Notes: generated by a model not told the origin, from the letters alone. Numbered from the stretch's first letter, positions 36,434-45,573 are shown. The stretch: 64,000 bases of DNA from Hyphomicrobium denitrificans ATCC 51888 (GCF_000143145.1 NC_014313.1:868001-932000), one strand, 5' to 3'. Translations and numbers: made by a program.

Positions 36434-36649
36434 ATGCGCCAAACAGGTACCGTTAAGTTCTACAATTCCCAAAAAGGTTATGGATTTATCAAACCCGATA
36501 CCGGGGGCAATGACGTGTTCGTTCATGTCACCGCCGTCGAGAGATCGGGCATTGGTGAGTTGAATGAAGGTATGCGGATCTCTTTCGAGACCGAACCCGA
36601 TAAACGTGGCAAGGGACCTAAGGCTGTCGACCTGCAAAAGGCCGGTTGA
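36434..36649 (+). CDS. cold-shock domain protein (CspA family)
   Basis: A 71-residue single-strand nucleic-acid binding protein with the OB fold. RNP1 is KGYGFIKP and RNP2 is VFVHV. The family melts RNA structure and acts in cold or stationary-phase adaptation. AGGAGA precedes ATG 36434 by seven bases. The 243-base leader upstream has no gene; long leaders that act as thermosensors are common for csp genes, but I did not identify one here. Confidence 0.93.
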   Translation: MRQTGTVKFYNSQKGYGFIKPDTGGNDVFVHVTAVERSGIGELNEGMRISFETEPDKRGKGPKAVDLQKAG

Positions 36650-37009
36650 ACCAGTCTGCGCGGTGGCCACGTGCCACCGCATACCATGCTGCGCCGCATA
36701 TCTGCGTTGATGTTGCGCAAAGGCGCGTGCGAACGTGTTGAGCGCCGTCTCTTCACAAAGCGCCAATTGCGCGATCGGCGATGCATGACGGCCGTGGCCG
36801 TCGCGCCGCAGTCGTCGGAAAGCTGTGTGTTCAGCCTGCTGCGCAACACCTGCGTTTAAATTCCAGCGCTAATGTCGCTCGAAGGCAAGGCTCAGGTCTT
36901 GCCTTGTCGGAGGAGTTCGTTCGCGCCGGAAACGAACGCTCGGTCTTGGCGACTGCTCGCCTGAACCGCGGCGCCGTCGGTCGCGAATTGCGAAACAGGG
37001 GAGACTGAG
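36650..37009. other. 360-base intergenic region with tandem hairpins
   Basis: No gene is supported. AAGGCAAG at 36882-36889 pairs with CTTGCCTT at 36898-36905. GTTCGTT at 36915-36921 pairs with AACGAAC at 36931-36937. The segment between the two stems is GTCGGAGGA. They lie about 80-130 bases before the small exported protein gene and could be part of its leader or a small RNA. Confidence 0.4.
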
Positions 37010-37270
37010 ATGAAGACGTTTGTGCGAATGGGGATGATCGCTGCGGCTGGCCTCGCTGTCGCTTCGACGGAAGCGTCGGCGAAGTGCGTGCTGGCCGGTG
37101 GTCAGGCGACGATGGTGACGCTCGATCTTGCCAAGTTCATGTCGAATGCTGCTTTGAAGAACTCGATCAGCGCACACGGATGGAAAGCACACGGAGCAGT
37201 CCGCACGCGTTGCGATACGTCGTCCGTCGGCTTGCCGCATTGCGTATCGCGTCAGAAGGCTTGCGGCTGA
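37010..37270 (+). CDS. small exported hypothetical protein with paired cysteines
   Basis: An 86-residue precursor with a signal peptide (residues 1-24, cleavage near ASAKC). The mature 62 residues contain four cysteines: one at the new N-terminus, then TRCDTSS, PHCVSRQ and KACG. It resembles the product at 61204-61500 (AK-x-C start, TxDLAKF, and a cysteine-ended C-terminus), so the two are probably paralogues. AGGGGAG precedes ATG 37010. The function is unknown; the sequence suggests a disulfide-bonded periplasmic protein. Confidence 0.7.
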   Translation: MKTFVRMGMIAAAGLAVASTEASAKCVLAGGQATMVTLDLAKFMSNAALKNSISAHGWKAHGAVRTRCDTSSVGLPHCVSRQKACG

Positions 37271-37300
37271 CGCGACGCGTTTCTGCGAACGACATAAGAA

Positions 37301-37329
37301 AAGCCCGCTGGAAATGATCCAGCGGGCTT
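37301..37329 (-). terminator. terminator of the glycine-rich membrane protein gene
   Basis: AAGCCCGCTGG (37301-37311) pairs perfectly with 37319-37329 around a 7-base loop. On the minus strand it is followed by TTTTCTTATG, so it ends the gene at 37353-37640. It may also stop the converging gene that ends at 37270. Confidence 0.82.
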
Positions 37330-37352
37330 CAATCGTATCGGAAGAAATTCGA

Positions 37353-37640
37353 TCAGGTTTTTGCCATTGCGTTGCGGATCGCGCCGATGATGGCCAGGAG
37401 GACGCCGCCGCCGACACCACCACCAAGAACCTGGGTGAGGATGGCCATCGGGTCCAAGGATCCGCCCGCGACCGCCGTATTAAATACGTGCTCGAGAACT
37501 TGGCCGCCGATGCCTCCGCCGACGATGCCGGCAATCGAGTTGCCGAGCGTGCCAAGGCTCAGATTCTTAAGAAGACCGCCGGCGACGTTGCCGCCAACTG
37601 CTCCGCTGATCAATTGGATGAGTAGGGTCGCGATGTCCAT
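37353..37640 (-). CDS. small glycine-rich membrane protein
   Basis: A 95-residue hydrophobic protein with three glycine-rich segments (SGAVGGNVAGGLL, AGIVGGGIGGQVL, LGGGVGGGVLLAII), suggesting tightly packed membrane helices. It resembles small rhizobial proteins of unknown function with similar glycine zippers. It has its own downstream terminator and no operon partner. Confidence 0.72.
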   Translation of the reverse strand: MDIATLLIQLISGAVGGNVAGGLLKNLSLGTLGNSIAGIVGGGIGGQVLEHVFNTAVAGGSLDPMAILTQVLGGGVGGGVLLAIIGAIRNAMAKT

Positions 37641-37922
37641 TATATGACGTCTCCACGATGCGACAGCGACTCCGCGATATTTCGCATTTGAGTCACCACC
37701 AATGAATAGTCCCCAACAGTGGGAATCATATCACACATCCTGTGACAATCCGTACAACTCGACAGCGAAGCGGTCGTGTTTCCGGCAGAGGCGTGGTGGA
37801 TAAGATACAGCCTTGCCGGAATTGGCGGCGGCAACCATTTCTTGAGGGAGTTCAAAGACAATTCCGGTATTCTGAGCGCGTCGTGGGGGACGCAACCGCG
37901 GCGCCAAAGAGAGGTCTCTTCG

Positions 37923-38234
37923 ATGACGTTCAAGTTCGTTTCAGCCTTGCTGTTCGTTGGAATGCTCGTGTGCGTCGCGGCGCCAGCGAATGCGCAGAAA
38001 AAGGGCTATCAGAACTCGAGTCAGGACGACGGATATACAATTCGGCGTAAACGCGGAGGCTACTCGTACGGCTACGGCGACTCGATCAACACCGACGCGC
38101 GCGGCAAGGCCGGCGGTTCGGGCTATCGCGATCCGCGCCTTTACCGCCAGACGCCTGCCGGTCCGTTCGACTCGGGATTCTTTTTCGATTCCGGCATCGG
38201 TCTTAACGGCGGTCAATCGCCCTACATGCACTAA
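37923..38234 (+). CDS. exported glycine/tyrosine-rich hypothetical protein
   Basis: 103 residues starting at ATG 37923, with AGAGAGG nine bases upstream. A signal peptide (residues 1-24, cleavage near ANAQK) precedes a basic Gly/Tyr-rich segment (GGYSYGYGDSIN) and a C-terminal part with FDSGFFFDSGIGLNGG. No cysteines or recognisable domain are present. It is probably a periplasmic or surface protein. Confidence 0.65.
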   Translation: MTFKFVSALLFVGMLVCVAAPANAQKKGYQNSSQDDGYTIRRKRGGYSYGYGDSINTDARGKAGGSGYRDPRLYRQTPAGPFDSGFFFDSGIGLNGGQSPYMH

Positions 38235-38411
38235 GCCCGCCGGCGACTTCCGCTCACTGCTTCTGCTCGATCGCGAGCCGTGGAAAGCTGTGGGCGAGGT
38301 GCAACAAAGTGTCGAGAACTCCATAGGTTGCAAAAGTCGCCCTCGTCCTGCCACGGTCCCGTCAATATAAAGGCAGGCAGGATCGGGTGGGTATCACGGG
38401 GGCATTTCAGT

Positions 38412-39197
38412 ATGCGCGCTATCTTCAACCTCGTTGCAGCGGGTGCAACAGCGGCCGCTTTCATCGCCGCGGTGTCGCTGCCGGCAACGGCTGCGTGCAA
38501 GCGGTACGGGTTCACCGTCAACGACTACGGTAAGGACGGCCCGACGAAAGACGCGAAGGCGCTGCTCGACAAAACGATCGCGTCGAAGATGTCGGAGCTG
38601 GGCATCAAGGACTATCGCACCGGCAAGAAAAGCGTTTCGTGTGAGCTGTTCCTGAACTTCATCGTCTTCGACGAGCATACGTGCACGGCCGAGGCTACGG
38701 TGTGCTGGGGCGGATCGCAGCTGCCCAAGTCGGACGAAACCGCGGCTGCTGATGATGCAGCTGATGCCGCGCCGCAGAAGGCAGCGGCCAACGACAGCGA
38801 GTCTGCGGCGGCGAAGAAAAAGGGCGTCGCCAATAAGCCGGAGTCCGGCGCGGAAAAGAAAAAGACCGCGAAGACGATCGCCGATCCCAAGAAACCGGTT
38901 GAGCATGCTCAGCACACGAGTGCGCCGTCCGCGGCTTCAGCGAATGCAGCCGCAGCGACGCCGGAGGCTGCATCGTCCGAGACTGAGGCCGCTCCTGTTG
39001 AAGCTGCCGCGAAGCCTGAGCACGCAAGCCACTCGGCCAAGCCGGTCGAGACGGGCTCTCTGAATGAAGCGGCGAAAAAGCCGGCACATCACAACACTGA
39101 AAAAGCAGCGCCTGAGGCGAGCGATGGTCCGCCGGTGAAGCTCGACAACGGCGAAGGTTATCCGACGCCGGAAGCACCGCAGGACGGCGCACAGTAA
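38412..39197 (+). CDS. exported hypothetical protein with disordered Ala/Lys/Glu-rich tail
   Basis: 261 residues. A signal peptide (residues 1-28, cleavage near ATAAC) is followed by a compact domain (about 29-105) with four or five cysteines and the segment KRYGFTVNDYGKDGPTKDAK. The rest is low-complexity alanine, lysine, proline and glutamate, probably disordered. The compact domain resembles uncharacterised rhizobial proteins. A strong terminator follows. Confidence 0.68.
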   Translation: MRAIFNLVAAGATAAAFIAAVSLPATAACKRYGFTVNDYGKDGPTKDAKALLDKTIASKMSELGIKDYRTGKKSVSCELFLNFIVFDEHTCTAEATVCWGGSQLPKSDETAAADDAADAAPQKAAANDSESAAAKKKGVANKPESGAEKKKTAKTIADPKKPVEHAQHTSAPSAASANAAAATPEAASSETEAAPVEAAAKPEHASHSAKPVETGSLNEAAKKPAHHNTEKAAPEASDGPPVKLDNGEGYPTPEAPQDGAQ

Positions 39198-39225
39198 GAC
39201 GCCGACAAGCTGCGTAGATATTCAG

Positions 39226-39259
39226 ATGGTGCTTGAGGATGTCCTCGAGCACCATTTTT
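39226..39259 (+). terminator. rho-independent terminator
   Basis: A 14-bp stem with one G-U pair (39226-39239 with 39242-39255) and a very short loop is followed by T5. It lies 29 bases after the exported protein stop and 59 bases from the end of the convergent response regulator. Confidence 0.88.
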
Positions 39260-39317
39260 CGTTGTGGGGATTGCGTTTGCGGTTGGAGAGCTTTGCGTGC
39301 GGAAGGCGCGGCGCGTC

Positions 39318-39686
39318 TCAGGCCGTTACGCGAATCTCGGCGAGCTTCATCTCGATGATCTCGCGATTGAACGGCTTCAGAAGGAAGCTGTCGGCGCCGG
39401 CCGCGAGGGCGCGCTTGATCTCATGCGGTTCGTTTTCCGTCACGAGGTAGATGATGTACGGCCGCTGATCGAGAGGCAGCGTGCGCAGCTTGGCGATGAA
39501 CTCGATGCTGTTGGTGTCGGGTAGGCGCCAATCGACAAGAATGTAATCCGGCGATTCCGTACGCAGGCGCTCGAACGCCGCGACGGGGCCGTCAGCTTCG
39601 CTGACGCGGAAACCGAGGTTCTCAAAAATGAGCCTGGTGAACTTCCGGATAATGTCGGAGTCATCGACGATGAAGCAGTGCAGCAT
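39318..39686 (-). CDS. single-domain response regulator (CheY-like receiver)
   Basis: A stand-alone receiver of 122 residues starting at ATG 39686. The acidic pocket is D8/D9, the phosphoacceptor is D52 in VDWRLP, T83 and K104 (LLKPF) complete the site. With no output domain it must act by protein contact or as a phosphate sink. It sits about 110 bases downstream of the ChpT-like phosphotransferase gene on the same strand, so it may receive phosphate from that relay. Confidence 0.88.
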   Translation of the reverse strand: MLHCFIVDDSDIIRKFTRLIFENLGFRVSEADGPVAAFERLRTESPDYILVDWRLPDTNSIEFIAKLRTLPLDQRPYIIYLVTENEPHEIKRALAAGADSFLLKPFNREIIEMKLAEIRVTA

Positions 39687-39799
39687 GTGATGGATGTCTC
39701 GCGCAGCCGCACATAGATTGTTACGCAAACACTTAAGGTCTCGTTAAGCTCTGAGGCGCCTTCGGGGCAGCGGCACGTTTCGCTGCGCGTCCGGCGATA

Positions 39800-40450
39800 T
39801 CACTCGGGCTTGGCTACGAGAAGAATGTCGGCGCCGTCCTTCAGGATCTCGAGTCGCATGCCGGCCGTCGGCGCGATGCGCCACGTATAATAGGCCTGGA
39901 TCGACATGGCATCGAGCGCCAGCGGATTGCCGGCGACGAAGTCCGTCAGATATTGCGGCGGGCGCGCGCTGGTGCCCTTGCATCGGATTAGAAAGCTCGG
40001 CTGTTCGAATGAGCCCGCGATCGCAACGTCGATCTCGCCACCGCGCGGCAGCGCCGTGACCGAGGATGCAATGAGATTGAGCAGCAGCTTGACCTTGTCC
40101 TTGGCGACAAAGCCCGGAGCGCCGCGCCAGATCAGCTTGTGCTTGCCCTGGGTGATCTTGACGAAGCCACGGGAGATTTTCTCGGCCGTCGTGAGGTCGA
40201 TCATGGCGCCCGCGGAGCCGGCGGCTCCGAACGCGAAGCGGGCGAATTCAAGCCGCGCCGACGCCTGTTCCGTGACGTTACGGATGACGTTCAGGGCGTA
40301 GCTTTTGGCTTGCGCATCATCGTCTTCGTCGAGGATTTCCAAGCCGTTGAAAATGGCGCCGACGGGATTGATGATGTCGTGACAGATCCGGCTCGAGATC
40401 AGCGCTGCGAGTTCGAGATCGGTCGGCGGCACAGGTGCACGTTGGCTCAT
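39800..40450 (-). CDS. chpT: histidine phosphotransferase ChpT
   Basis: A 216-residue protein starting at ATG 40450. The dimerisation helix carries the phosphorylatable H24 in SSRICHDIINPVGAIFNG, followed by a degenerate ATPase-like domain, the layout of ChpT. In Caulobacter and relatives ChpT passes phosphate from the hybrid kinase CckA to CtrA and CpdR to control the cell cycle. A single-domain receiver follows downstream. Confidence 0.87.
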   Translation of the reverse strand: MSQRAPVPPTDLELAALISSRICHDIINPVGAIFNGLEILDEDDDAQAKSYALNVIRNVTEQASARLEFARFAFGAAGSAGAMIDLTTAEKISRGFVKITQGKHKLIWRGAPGFVAKDKVKLLLNLIASSVTALPRGGEIDVAIAGSFEQPSFLIRCKGTSARPPQYLTDFVAGNPLALDAMSIQAYYTWRIAPTAGMRLEILKDGADILLVAKPE

Positions 40451-40681
40451 TATCGACCCTTTTTGATGCAAGCCCGGCGTCGAAGCGTGAGACCGCTCAA
40501 GCGCGACAGCGCGACGCGAGCCAATCCGGCCGCTTGCGAAATTGTTGTATGCTCTGATACATGCGCCGCATCGCCGTTGCCAAGCCCTGTGACCGGCGGC
40601 TTCTCTGAGACCCGGTTTTCATTGAAGGCATGAGTCTTACGCGCCACGGTCTCAATTCGTACGAAGGCGCATCTGGCGCGC

Positions 40682-41581
40682 ATGCGGCGCGGGCAGAATT
40701 CCATTGGTGTTTCATTGCAGGCGAATCCGGAGATCGATTTCACCAACCCTGACGCGTTGATCGCGGCGCTGCTGCCGGCGGTGCGTGACGCAGGGCGCGT
40801 GGAGATGGCGCATTTTCAGAAAGGCGTCGCGATCGAGCAAAAGGCGGACCGGTCGCCGGTGACGGTTGCGGATCGCGAGGCCGAGGCCGTGCTGCTGACG
40901 GCATTATCCAGGATAGCGCCGGGTGTTCAGCTGGTTGCCGAAGAAGATATCGCGGCCGGGGCGACGCATGGCTACGCGCGGCGGTTCTTTCTCATCGATG
41001 CGCTGGACGGTACGCGTCTTTTCATTCGCGGCAAGCCGGAGTTTTCGATCAACGTCGCATACGTGGAAGACGGGCGGGCAGCGTTCGGGCTGATCTTCCT
41101 GCCGCCGTCCGAACGTTTGTTCGTCACGCGGTCGGATGGCAGCGCGTACGAAGCGCGGCTTTCTCTTGCGGGCGACGAAGCATTCTCCGCGCTCAACTGG
41201 AAAAAGCTCGAGACGCGTGCTCCGGATCGCAATGCGCTCGTCGCATTCAATAGCCGGTCCACGGGCGGGGCCAGCGCGCACCTGCTCGCGGAACTCAATG
41301 TCCACGAGGCGCGACCGCTCGGCTCGGCGATGAAGTTCTGCCTGATTGCGGCGGGCGAAGGCGATCTCTATGCGCGCTTCGGCGAGACGTGCGAATGGGA
41401 TACCGCGGCGGGGCAGGCGATCCTCGAAGCAGCGGGCGGCTCGGTCACGACGCTCGACGGCAAGCCGTTGACCTACGGACATTTTGCGCGAGGGTTTCGC
41501 AATCCGCATTTCGTTGCGTGGGGCCGCCAGCCGCTGTGGCGCAGCGGCGACGAGGCCAGCCCAAATGCGCGTGGCGCATAG
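40682..41581 (+). CDS. cysQ: inositol monophosphatase family protein (CysQ-like 3'(2'),5'-bisphosphate nucleotidase)
   Basis: A 299-residue metal-dependent phosphatase. Metal-binding motifs are EED in LVAEEDIAAG, DALDGT (a DPLDGT variant with Ala for Pro), and CEWDTAAGQAILEAAGG. CysQ hydrolyses 3'-phosphoadenosine 5'-phosphate from sulfate assimilation; other members take inositol phosphate or fructose bisphosphate. The N-terminal 20 residues are unusual, so a start slightly inside the gene is possible. Confidence 0.85.
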   Translation: MRRGQNSIGVSLQANPEIDFTNPDALIAALLPAVRDAGRVEMAHFQKGVAIEQKADRSPVTVADREAEAVLLTALSRIAPGVQLVAEEDIAAGATHGYARRFFLIDALDGTRLFIRGKPEFSINVAYVEDGRAAFGLIFLPPSERLFVTRSDGSAYEARLSLAGDEAFSALNWKKLETRAPDRNALVAFNSRSTGGASAHLLAELNVHEARPLGSAMKFCLIAAGEGDLYARFGETCEWDTAAGQAILEAAGGSVTTLDGKPLTYGHFARGFRNPHFVAWGRQPLWRSGDEASPNARGA

Positions 41582-41718
41582 GCAACGCGAATCGGCCATA
41601 CTTTAGCAACAGAATCCCGCGAATCTGCTTACGGATTTCGCTGAGGGGGTAGTCGCGCGCGGAATCCGTCAACCTCTCGAAGGGTGTGCAAGGCGCGTTC
41701 GACAAAGCTGGGGTCCTA

Positions 41719-42654
41719 ATGATGAGCCGCGTCTTCCAGACGATCTCCAAAACATTCAGAACGCCGGCCCGCACGGCTGCGGCGCTTGCGAGCTTGCCGC
41801 TTATTATCTGTGTGGCCTTGACGGCATCGACTGCCGGCGCCGTCGACGATGCCTATCGGCCGCCGTCGGAAAGCTATTCGGGGCAGGGCGGTTACGACAC
41901 CTATCGCCAGGCGCCGCCGCCAGCGGGCGACTCCTACCAGGCTCCGGCAGGTGCAGGTGGCGACAGCTATTATCAGCCCGCACCAGCGAACCGCGGTTAT
42001 GGCGGCTCGGATCAGCAGGCTCCCAGAAGCGGCGGGTATGGCGCGTACAATGGCGAACGCGACTCCGGCGATTCACAGGGGTATGGCGAGCCCTATCGTC
42101 CGCCGCAAGAAAGCGCGAGCCGCGAAGACTATTACAACTCCGGTCCTCCGGCGGATCGCGGTCCCGTTCGCGGTACCTATTCGGAAGACGAGATCGTTCG
42201 CGCGGGCAATCATTTCTTCGGCAAAATCAGCGGTGGGCTGGCGTCCGCAATCGAATGGACGTTCCAGAAAGCCGGTAGGCCGAACGGCTATATCCTCGGC
42301 CAGGACGCCGGGGGTGCGTTCGTTGCCGGTTTGGCATACGGCGAGGGCACGCTCTACACCAAGGACGCGGGCGACTTCAAAGTCTACTGGCAGGGACCTT
42401 CGGTCGGATACGATTTCGGCGCCGACGGCTCCAAGGTCATGACGCTTGTGTACAACCTTCGTGACCCGTCAGACATTTTCGACCGGTTCGGCGGCGTCGA
42501 GGGCGCGGCGTATCTGATCGGTGGTGTGAGTGTGCAACTGCAGAAGTCAGGGCATGTCACACTGGCGCCGATTCGGGCGGGCGTCGGACTGCGGCTCGGT
42601 GCCAACGTCGGCTATTTGAAGTATACTCGAAACCCAACGTGGAACCCGTTCTGA
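41719..42654 (+). CDS. eipA: EipA family periplasmic envelope-integrity protein (DUF1134)
   Basis: About 311 residues. A signal peptide (ending near STAGAVDD) precedes a long Tyr/Gly/Pro/Gln-rich linker (about 38-160) and a conserved DUF1134 domain (EDEIVRAGNHFFGKISGG to the C-terminal TRNPTWNPF). In Brucella, EipA is a periplasmic protein needed for envelope integrity and virulence. The start at ATG 41719 or the adjacent in-frame ATG 41722 is equivalent. A hairpin terminator follows. Confidence 0.87.
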   Translation: MMSRVFQTISKTFRTPARTAAALASLPLIICVALTASTAGAVDDAYRPPSESYSGQGGYDTYRQAPPPAGDSYQAPAGAGGDSYYQPAPANRGYGGSDQQAPRSGGYGAYNGERDSGDSQGYGEPYRPPQESASREDYYNSGPPADRGPVRGTYSEDEIVRAGNHFFGKISGGLASAIEWTFQKAGRPNGYILGQDAGGAFVAGLAYGEGTLYTKDAGDFKVYWQGPSVGYDFGADGSKVMTLVYNLRDPSDIFDRFGGVEGAAYLIGGVSVQLQKSGHVTLAPIRAGVGLRLGANVGYLKYTRNPTWNPF

Positions 42655-42687
42655 TGGCTGTGTCCATAAACGCGTGTTCGATGTTGC

Positions 42688-42711
42688 AGAAACCCGCAAA
42701 AGCGGGTTTCT
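42688..42711 (+). terminator. terminator downstream of eipA
   Basis: AGAAACCCGC (42688-42697) pairs perfectly with GCGGGTTTCT (42702-42711) around AAAA. The T-rich 3' arm lies 34 bases after the eipA stop. The true downstream start (42776) clears it, while a start at 42674 would place it inside the gene. Confidence 0.72.
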
Positions 42712-42775
42712 CTCGATCTATGGGAATTCCGCGCGCGGCGGGGGCCGCGCTGCCGACCAGTTCAGGACGTGTTGC

Positions 42776-44215
42776 TTGATCACGCTTTACGCCGCGATGC
42801 TCGTGACGCTGGGATTCCTTATCGCGGCCCTGCTTGTCGTTGTCCTTTTGCCGGCCTATCGCCGCCGTATCGAACGGTTCACGACCGAAGCGCTGAAACG
42901 CACGCTACCGCTCACCGAGGAGGAAATCCGCGCCGACAAGGATCGGATGCGGGCGGACTTCGCGATGGAAGTGCACCGGCTCGAAACGAAGGTCGAGGAG
43001 GCGAGTTTTTCGACCGCCCGGCAAAGCGTCGAAATCAATCGGCGGGATGCCAAGATCCAAGAGCTGACGGAAACGATCGCAGATCACAAGATGAGCGCGG
43101 ACGAGCATGAGAATGCGCGGCGCGTCCTTGAGCAGGCGATCCTCGACCGGTTGCCGAAGGTTGAACTGCGGCTGACTGAAACGCGCAAGCTGCTCGCAAC
43201 GCGCGACCGCGAAATCCGTGAGTTGCTCGCGACCAGCGCCAAGCAGGCGACGGCGCTCGAGGAAGCGGCGCAGATCAATGCGCAACGCGAAAAAGAGCTC
43301 GTCAAGCTGCGCACGACGCTCGACACGCGCGCGTCGCGTTTCCGGACCAGCCGCTCCGATGACCGAGCCGACGGCAGCGTGGCGCTCAAGTCGGAGCTTG
43401 AATCCCTGCGCGCGCAAAATCGTGAGCAAGCCGCTCTGATTGCGCGATTGCAGTCGCCGGATGGCAAGGCGAAGGCGGCAGCCGGCGAGCGCGATCGCAA
43501 TGCCGAGTTCAAGAAGCTGACGCTGGCGCTCGCGAAAGCCGAATCCGATCTGGCTGCTGCGAAGGCGAACGTCGGAAACGAAGATGCGCAACGCATGGCG
43601 CTGGAGGATCGTCTCGCAGACCTGCAAGCCGCGAGCGATGCCAAGTCGACGGAACTCGCGAAGCTGAAGGCGGCCGTCAAGGCGTTCGAGGAAAATGCGG
43701 CCGGTACGCCGGGCATCGCGCAGAAGGCGGATCTCAGCGCGCTGCAAGTCGCAGTCGGCGAACAGCGGCAGACGATTGCGGCCCTTCGCGCCGAGATCGC
43801 GGCCGATCAGGAACGTCTGTCGCGACAGGCGCAGCACTTTCATGACGAGTTGCGCCGTATGGGGACCCGTCCCTCCGCCGAAAAGGACGCCGATGTGGCG
43901 AATGCCACGCCGCGCAAGCCGCTGGCGGAACGGATCGCCGCGCCGCGTCCCGTTCGGTCCGCGGATCATGAAGCCGTCGCTTCAAGCAACGGCAACGGAG
44001 CGGACACGGCGCGTGAGCCGCGCGCGCAGCCTTATTTGCGGGCACTCAACGGCAACGATAACGATGCTTCCAGCGACGCCAAGGGAGCGCCGGATGTCGA
44101 TCGGCCGCCGCCGCTACCGGCGGGAGAGCCGGTAAAGGACGCGGTCGGGGCGACGCCGCCGCCCGTCCGGCGTCCGCGCCTGCTGGAACGGATCAGCGGG
44201 CTCGACAAGCGCTAG
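42776..44215 (+). CDS. membrane-anchored coiled-coil protein
   Basis: About 479 residues. One N-terminal transmembrane helix (AAMLVTLGFLIAALLVVVLL) is followed by a basic juxtamembrane stretch and a long heptad-rich coiled coil (about residues 35-390), then a disordered proline-rich tail ending RRPRLLERISGLDKR. The TTG at 42776 has AGGA eight bases upstream and lies beyond the eipA terminator; ATG 42797 is an alternative. The family is widespread but uncharacterised in rhizobia; a structural or scaffold role is inferred. Confidence 0.75.
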   Translation: MITLYAAMLVTLGFLIAALLVVVLLPAYRRRIERFTTEALKRTLPLTEEEIRADKDRMRADFAMEVHRLETKVEEASFSTARQSVEINRRDAKIQELTETIADHKMSADEHENARRVLEQAILDRLPKVELRLTETRKLLATRDREIRELLATSAKQATALEEAAQINAQREKELVKLRTTLDTRASRFRTSRSDDRADGSVALKSELESLRAQNREQAALIARLQSPDGKAKAAAGERDRNAEFKKLTLALAKAESDLAAAKANVGNEDAQRMALEDRLADLQAASDAKSTELAKLKAAVKAFEENAAGTPGIAQKADLSALQVAVGEQRQTIAALRAEIAADQERLSRQAQHFHDELRRMGTRPSAEKDADVANATPRKPLAERIAAPRPVRSADHEAVASSNGNGADTAREPRAQPYLRALNGNDNDASSDAKGAPDVDRPPPLPAGEPVKDAVGATPPPVRRPRLLERISGLDKR

Positions 44216-44336
44216 ATCGCTGCTGCCGTATTTCAGCGCAGAGCTGCAGTGCGAGTTGCGCCTTTGACAGGGCGGTTCCACATTCTAAGTTATTGCCCGG
44301 CAAGTCATATGGCGCGCGTGCAGCAGGTATATTGTC

Positions 44337-45347
44337 GTGACGACGGAACATCAGACCGGCGAGTCTCAGTCTGCCTCTCACGAGGGGCATGACCACGGCG
44401 ATCATGAGCATGATGATCATGAACATGGCTCAGACTCGCCCGGCCACAGTCATGCCCATGGCCATAGCCATGCGCCCAAGGACTTCGGATTTGCGTTCGC
44501 GCTGGGCACCGCGCTGAATGTGGCGTTTATCGTGGTCGAGGCCGGCGCTGGCTTTTACGCGAACTCGATGGCGCTGCTCGCCGACGCCGGGCACAATTTG
44601 AGTGACGTTTTGGGGCTTCTGATCGCATGGGGCGCGACGCTTCTCATGAAGCGCCGCCCGACGTTACGATATACCTATGGCTTCGGATCGTCGACCATTC
44701 TCGCGGCATTGGCCAATGCCGTGCTGCTGCTGATCGCGGTTGGCGCGATCACACTGGAGGCCGTTCAACGCCTCGGCAACTCGGCGCCGCCGGTCAACGA
44801 TGTGACAATCATCATCGTCGCCAGCATTGGCATTCTGATCAATGGCTTCACCGCATGGTTGTTCGTTTCGGGCACCAAGCATGACGTCAACATCCGCGGC
44901 GCTTACCTGCACATGGCGGCGGATGCTGCGGTGTCGCTCGGCGTCGTCCTGGCGGGCTTCGCGATGCTGGCGACGGGGTGGGACTGGTTGGATCCGGTCG
45001 TCAGCCTCGTCGTCGCTGGGGTGATCGTCTGGGGAACGTGGGGGCTTCTCAAGGATACCATGCGGCTGGCGCTGCATGGTGTGCCAGCCAGGATCAGTAC
45101 GGATGGCGTCAGAAGCAAGCTGGTAACATTGCCCGGCGTTGAGAGCGTTCACGATCTGCATATCTGGCCGATGAGCACCACGGAGACGGCATTGACTTGC
45201 CATCTGGTCATGCCGGCCGGGCATCCGGGTGACGCTTTCATCGTCAGCACGGCCAAGATGTTGCAGAAAGAGTTCGATATCCGGCACAGCACCCTGCAAT
45301 TCGAGGTTGGGCCGGGAATCTCCTGTGGCTCGGAATGCTCAGTTTAA
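44337..45347 (+). CDS. cation diffusion facilitator (zinc/divalent metal efflux)
   Basis: A 336-residue CDF transporter that exchanges divalent metal for protons. The N-terminal 40 residues are a metal-binding histidine/aspartate tract. Six helices follow, with HxxxD motifs in TM2 (HNLSD) and TM5 (HMAAD) forming the zinc-type site. The cytoplasmic metal-sensing domain begins about residue 238. It resembles CzcD/ZitB or DmeF; metal choice is uncertain. The start is GTG 44337. Confidence 0.9.
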   Translation: MTTEHQTGESQSASHEGHDHGDHEHDDHEHGSDSPGHSHAHGHSHAPKDFGFAFALGTALNVAFIVVEAGAGFYANSMALLADAGHNLSDVLGLLIAWGATLLMKRRPTLRYTYGFGSSTILAALANAVLLLIAVGAITLEAVQRLGNSAPPVNDVTIIIVASIGILINGFTAWLFVSGTKHDVNIRGAYLHMAADAAVSLGVVLAGFAMLATGWDWLDPVVSLVVAGVIVWGTWGLLKDTMRLALHGVPARISTDGVRSKLVTLPGVESVHDLHIWPMSTTETALTCHLVMPAGHPGDAFIVSTAKMLQKEFDIRHSTLQFEVGPGISCGSECSV

Positions 45348-45573
45348 AAGCTCACTGCCAATAATGCGGAACCGCTGACTTGGCCCGGCGTATTTACCGG
45401 ATGTCGCAATGTGTTGGACAAAAGCGGCGGAAAAAGCCAGAATGCTCAGTATATTCATATTCCGTTAGGCCTATTCGGATTGCAGACCAATCCTAAGTTT
45501 CCAACGCTCTAGAATACCAATCGCGCAGATGAAATCCCCGTCGCCTTTCCCGGCGGGTCCCCCGTAGACCGGA

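Noticed and set aside
42905..43969. 354-codon frame opposite the coiled-coil protein gene
   Set aside because: Antisense shadow; it has no ribosome site or recognisable domain, whereas the plus-strand product has clear heptads and a membrane helix.
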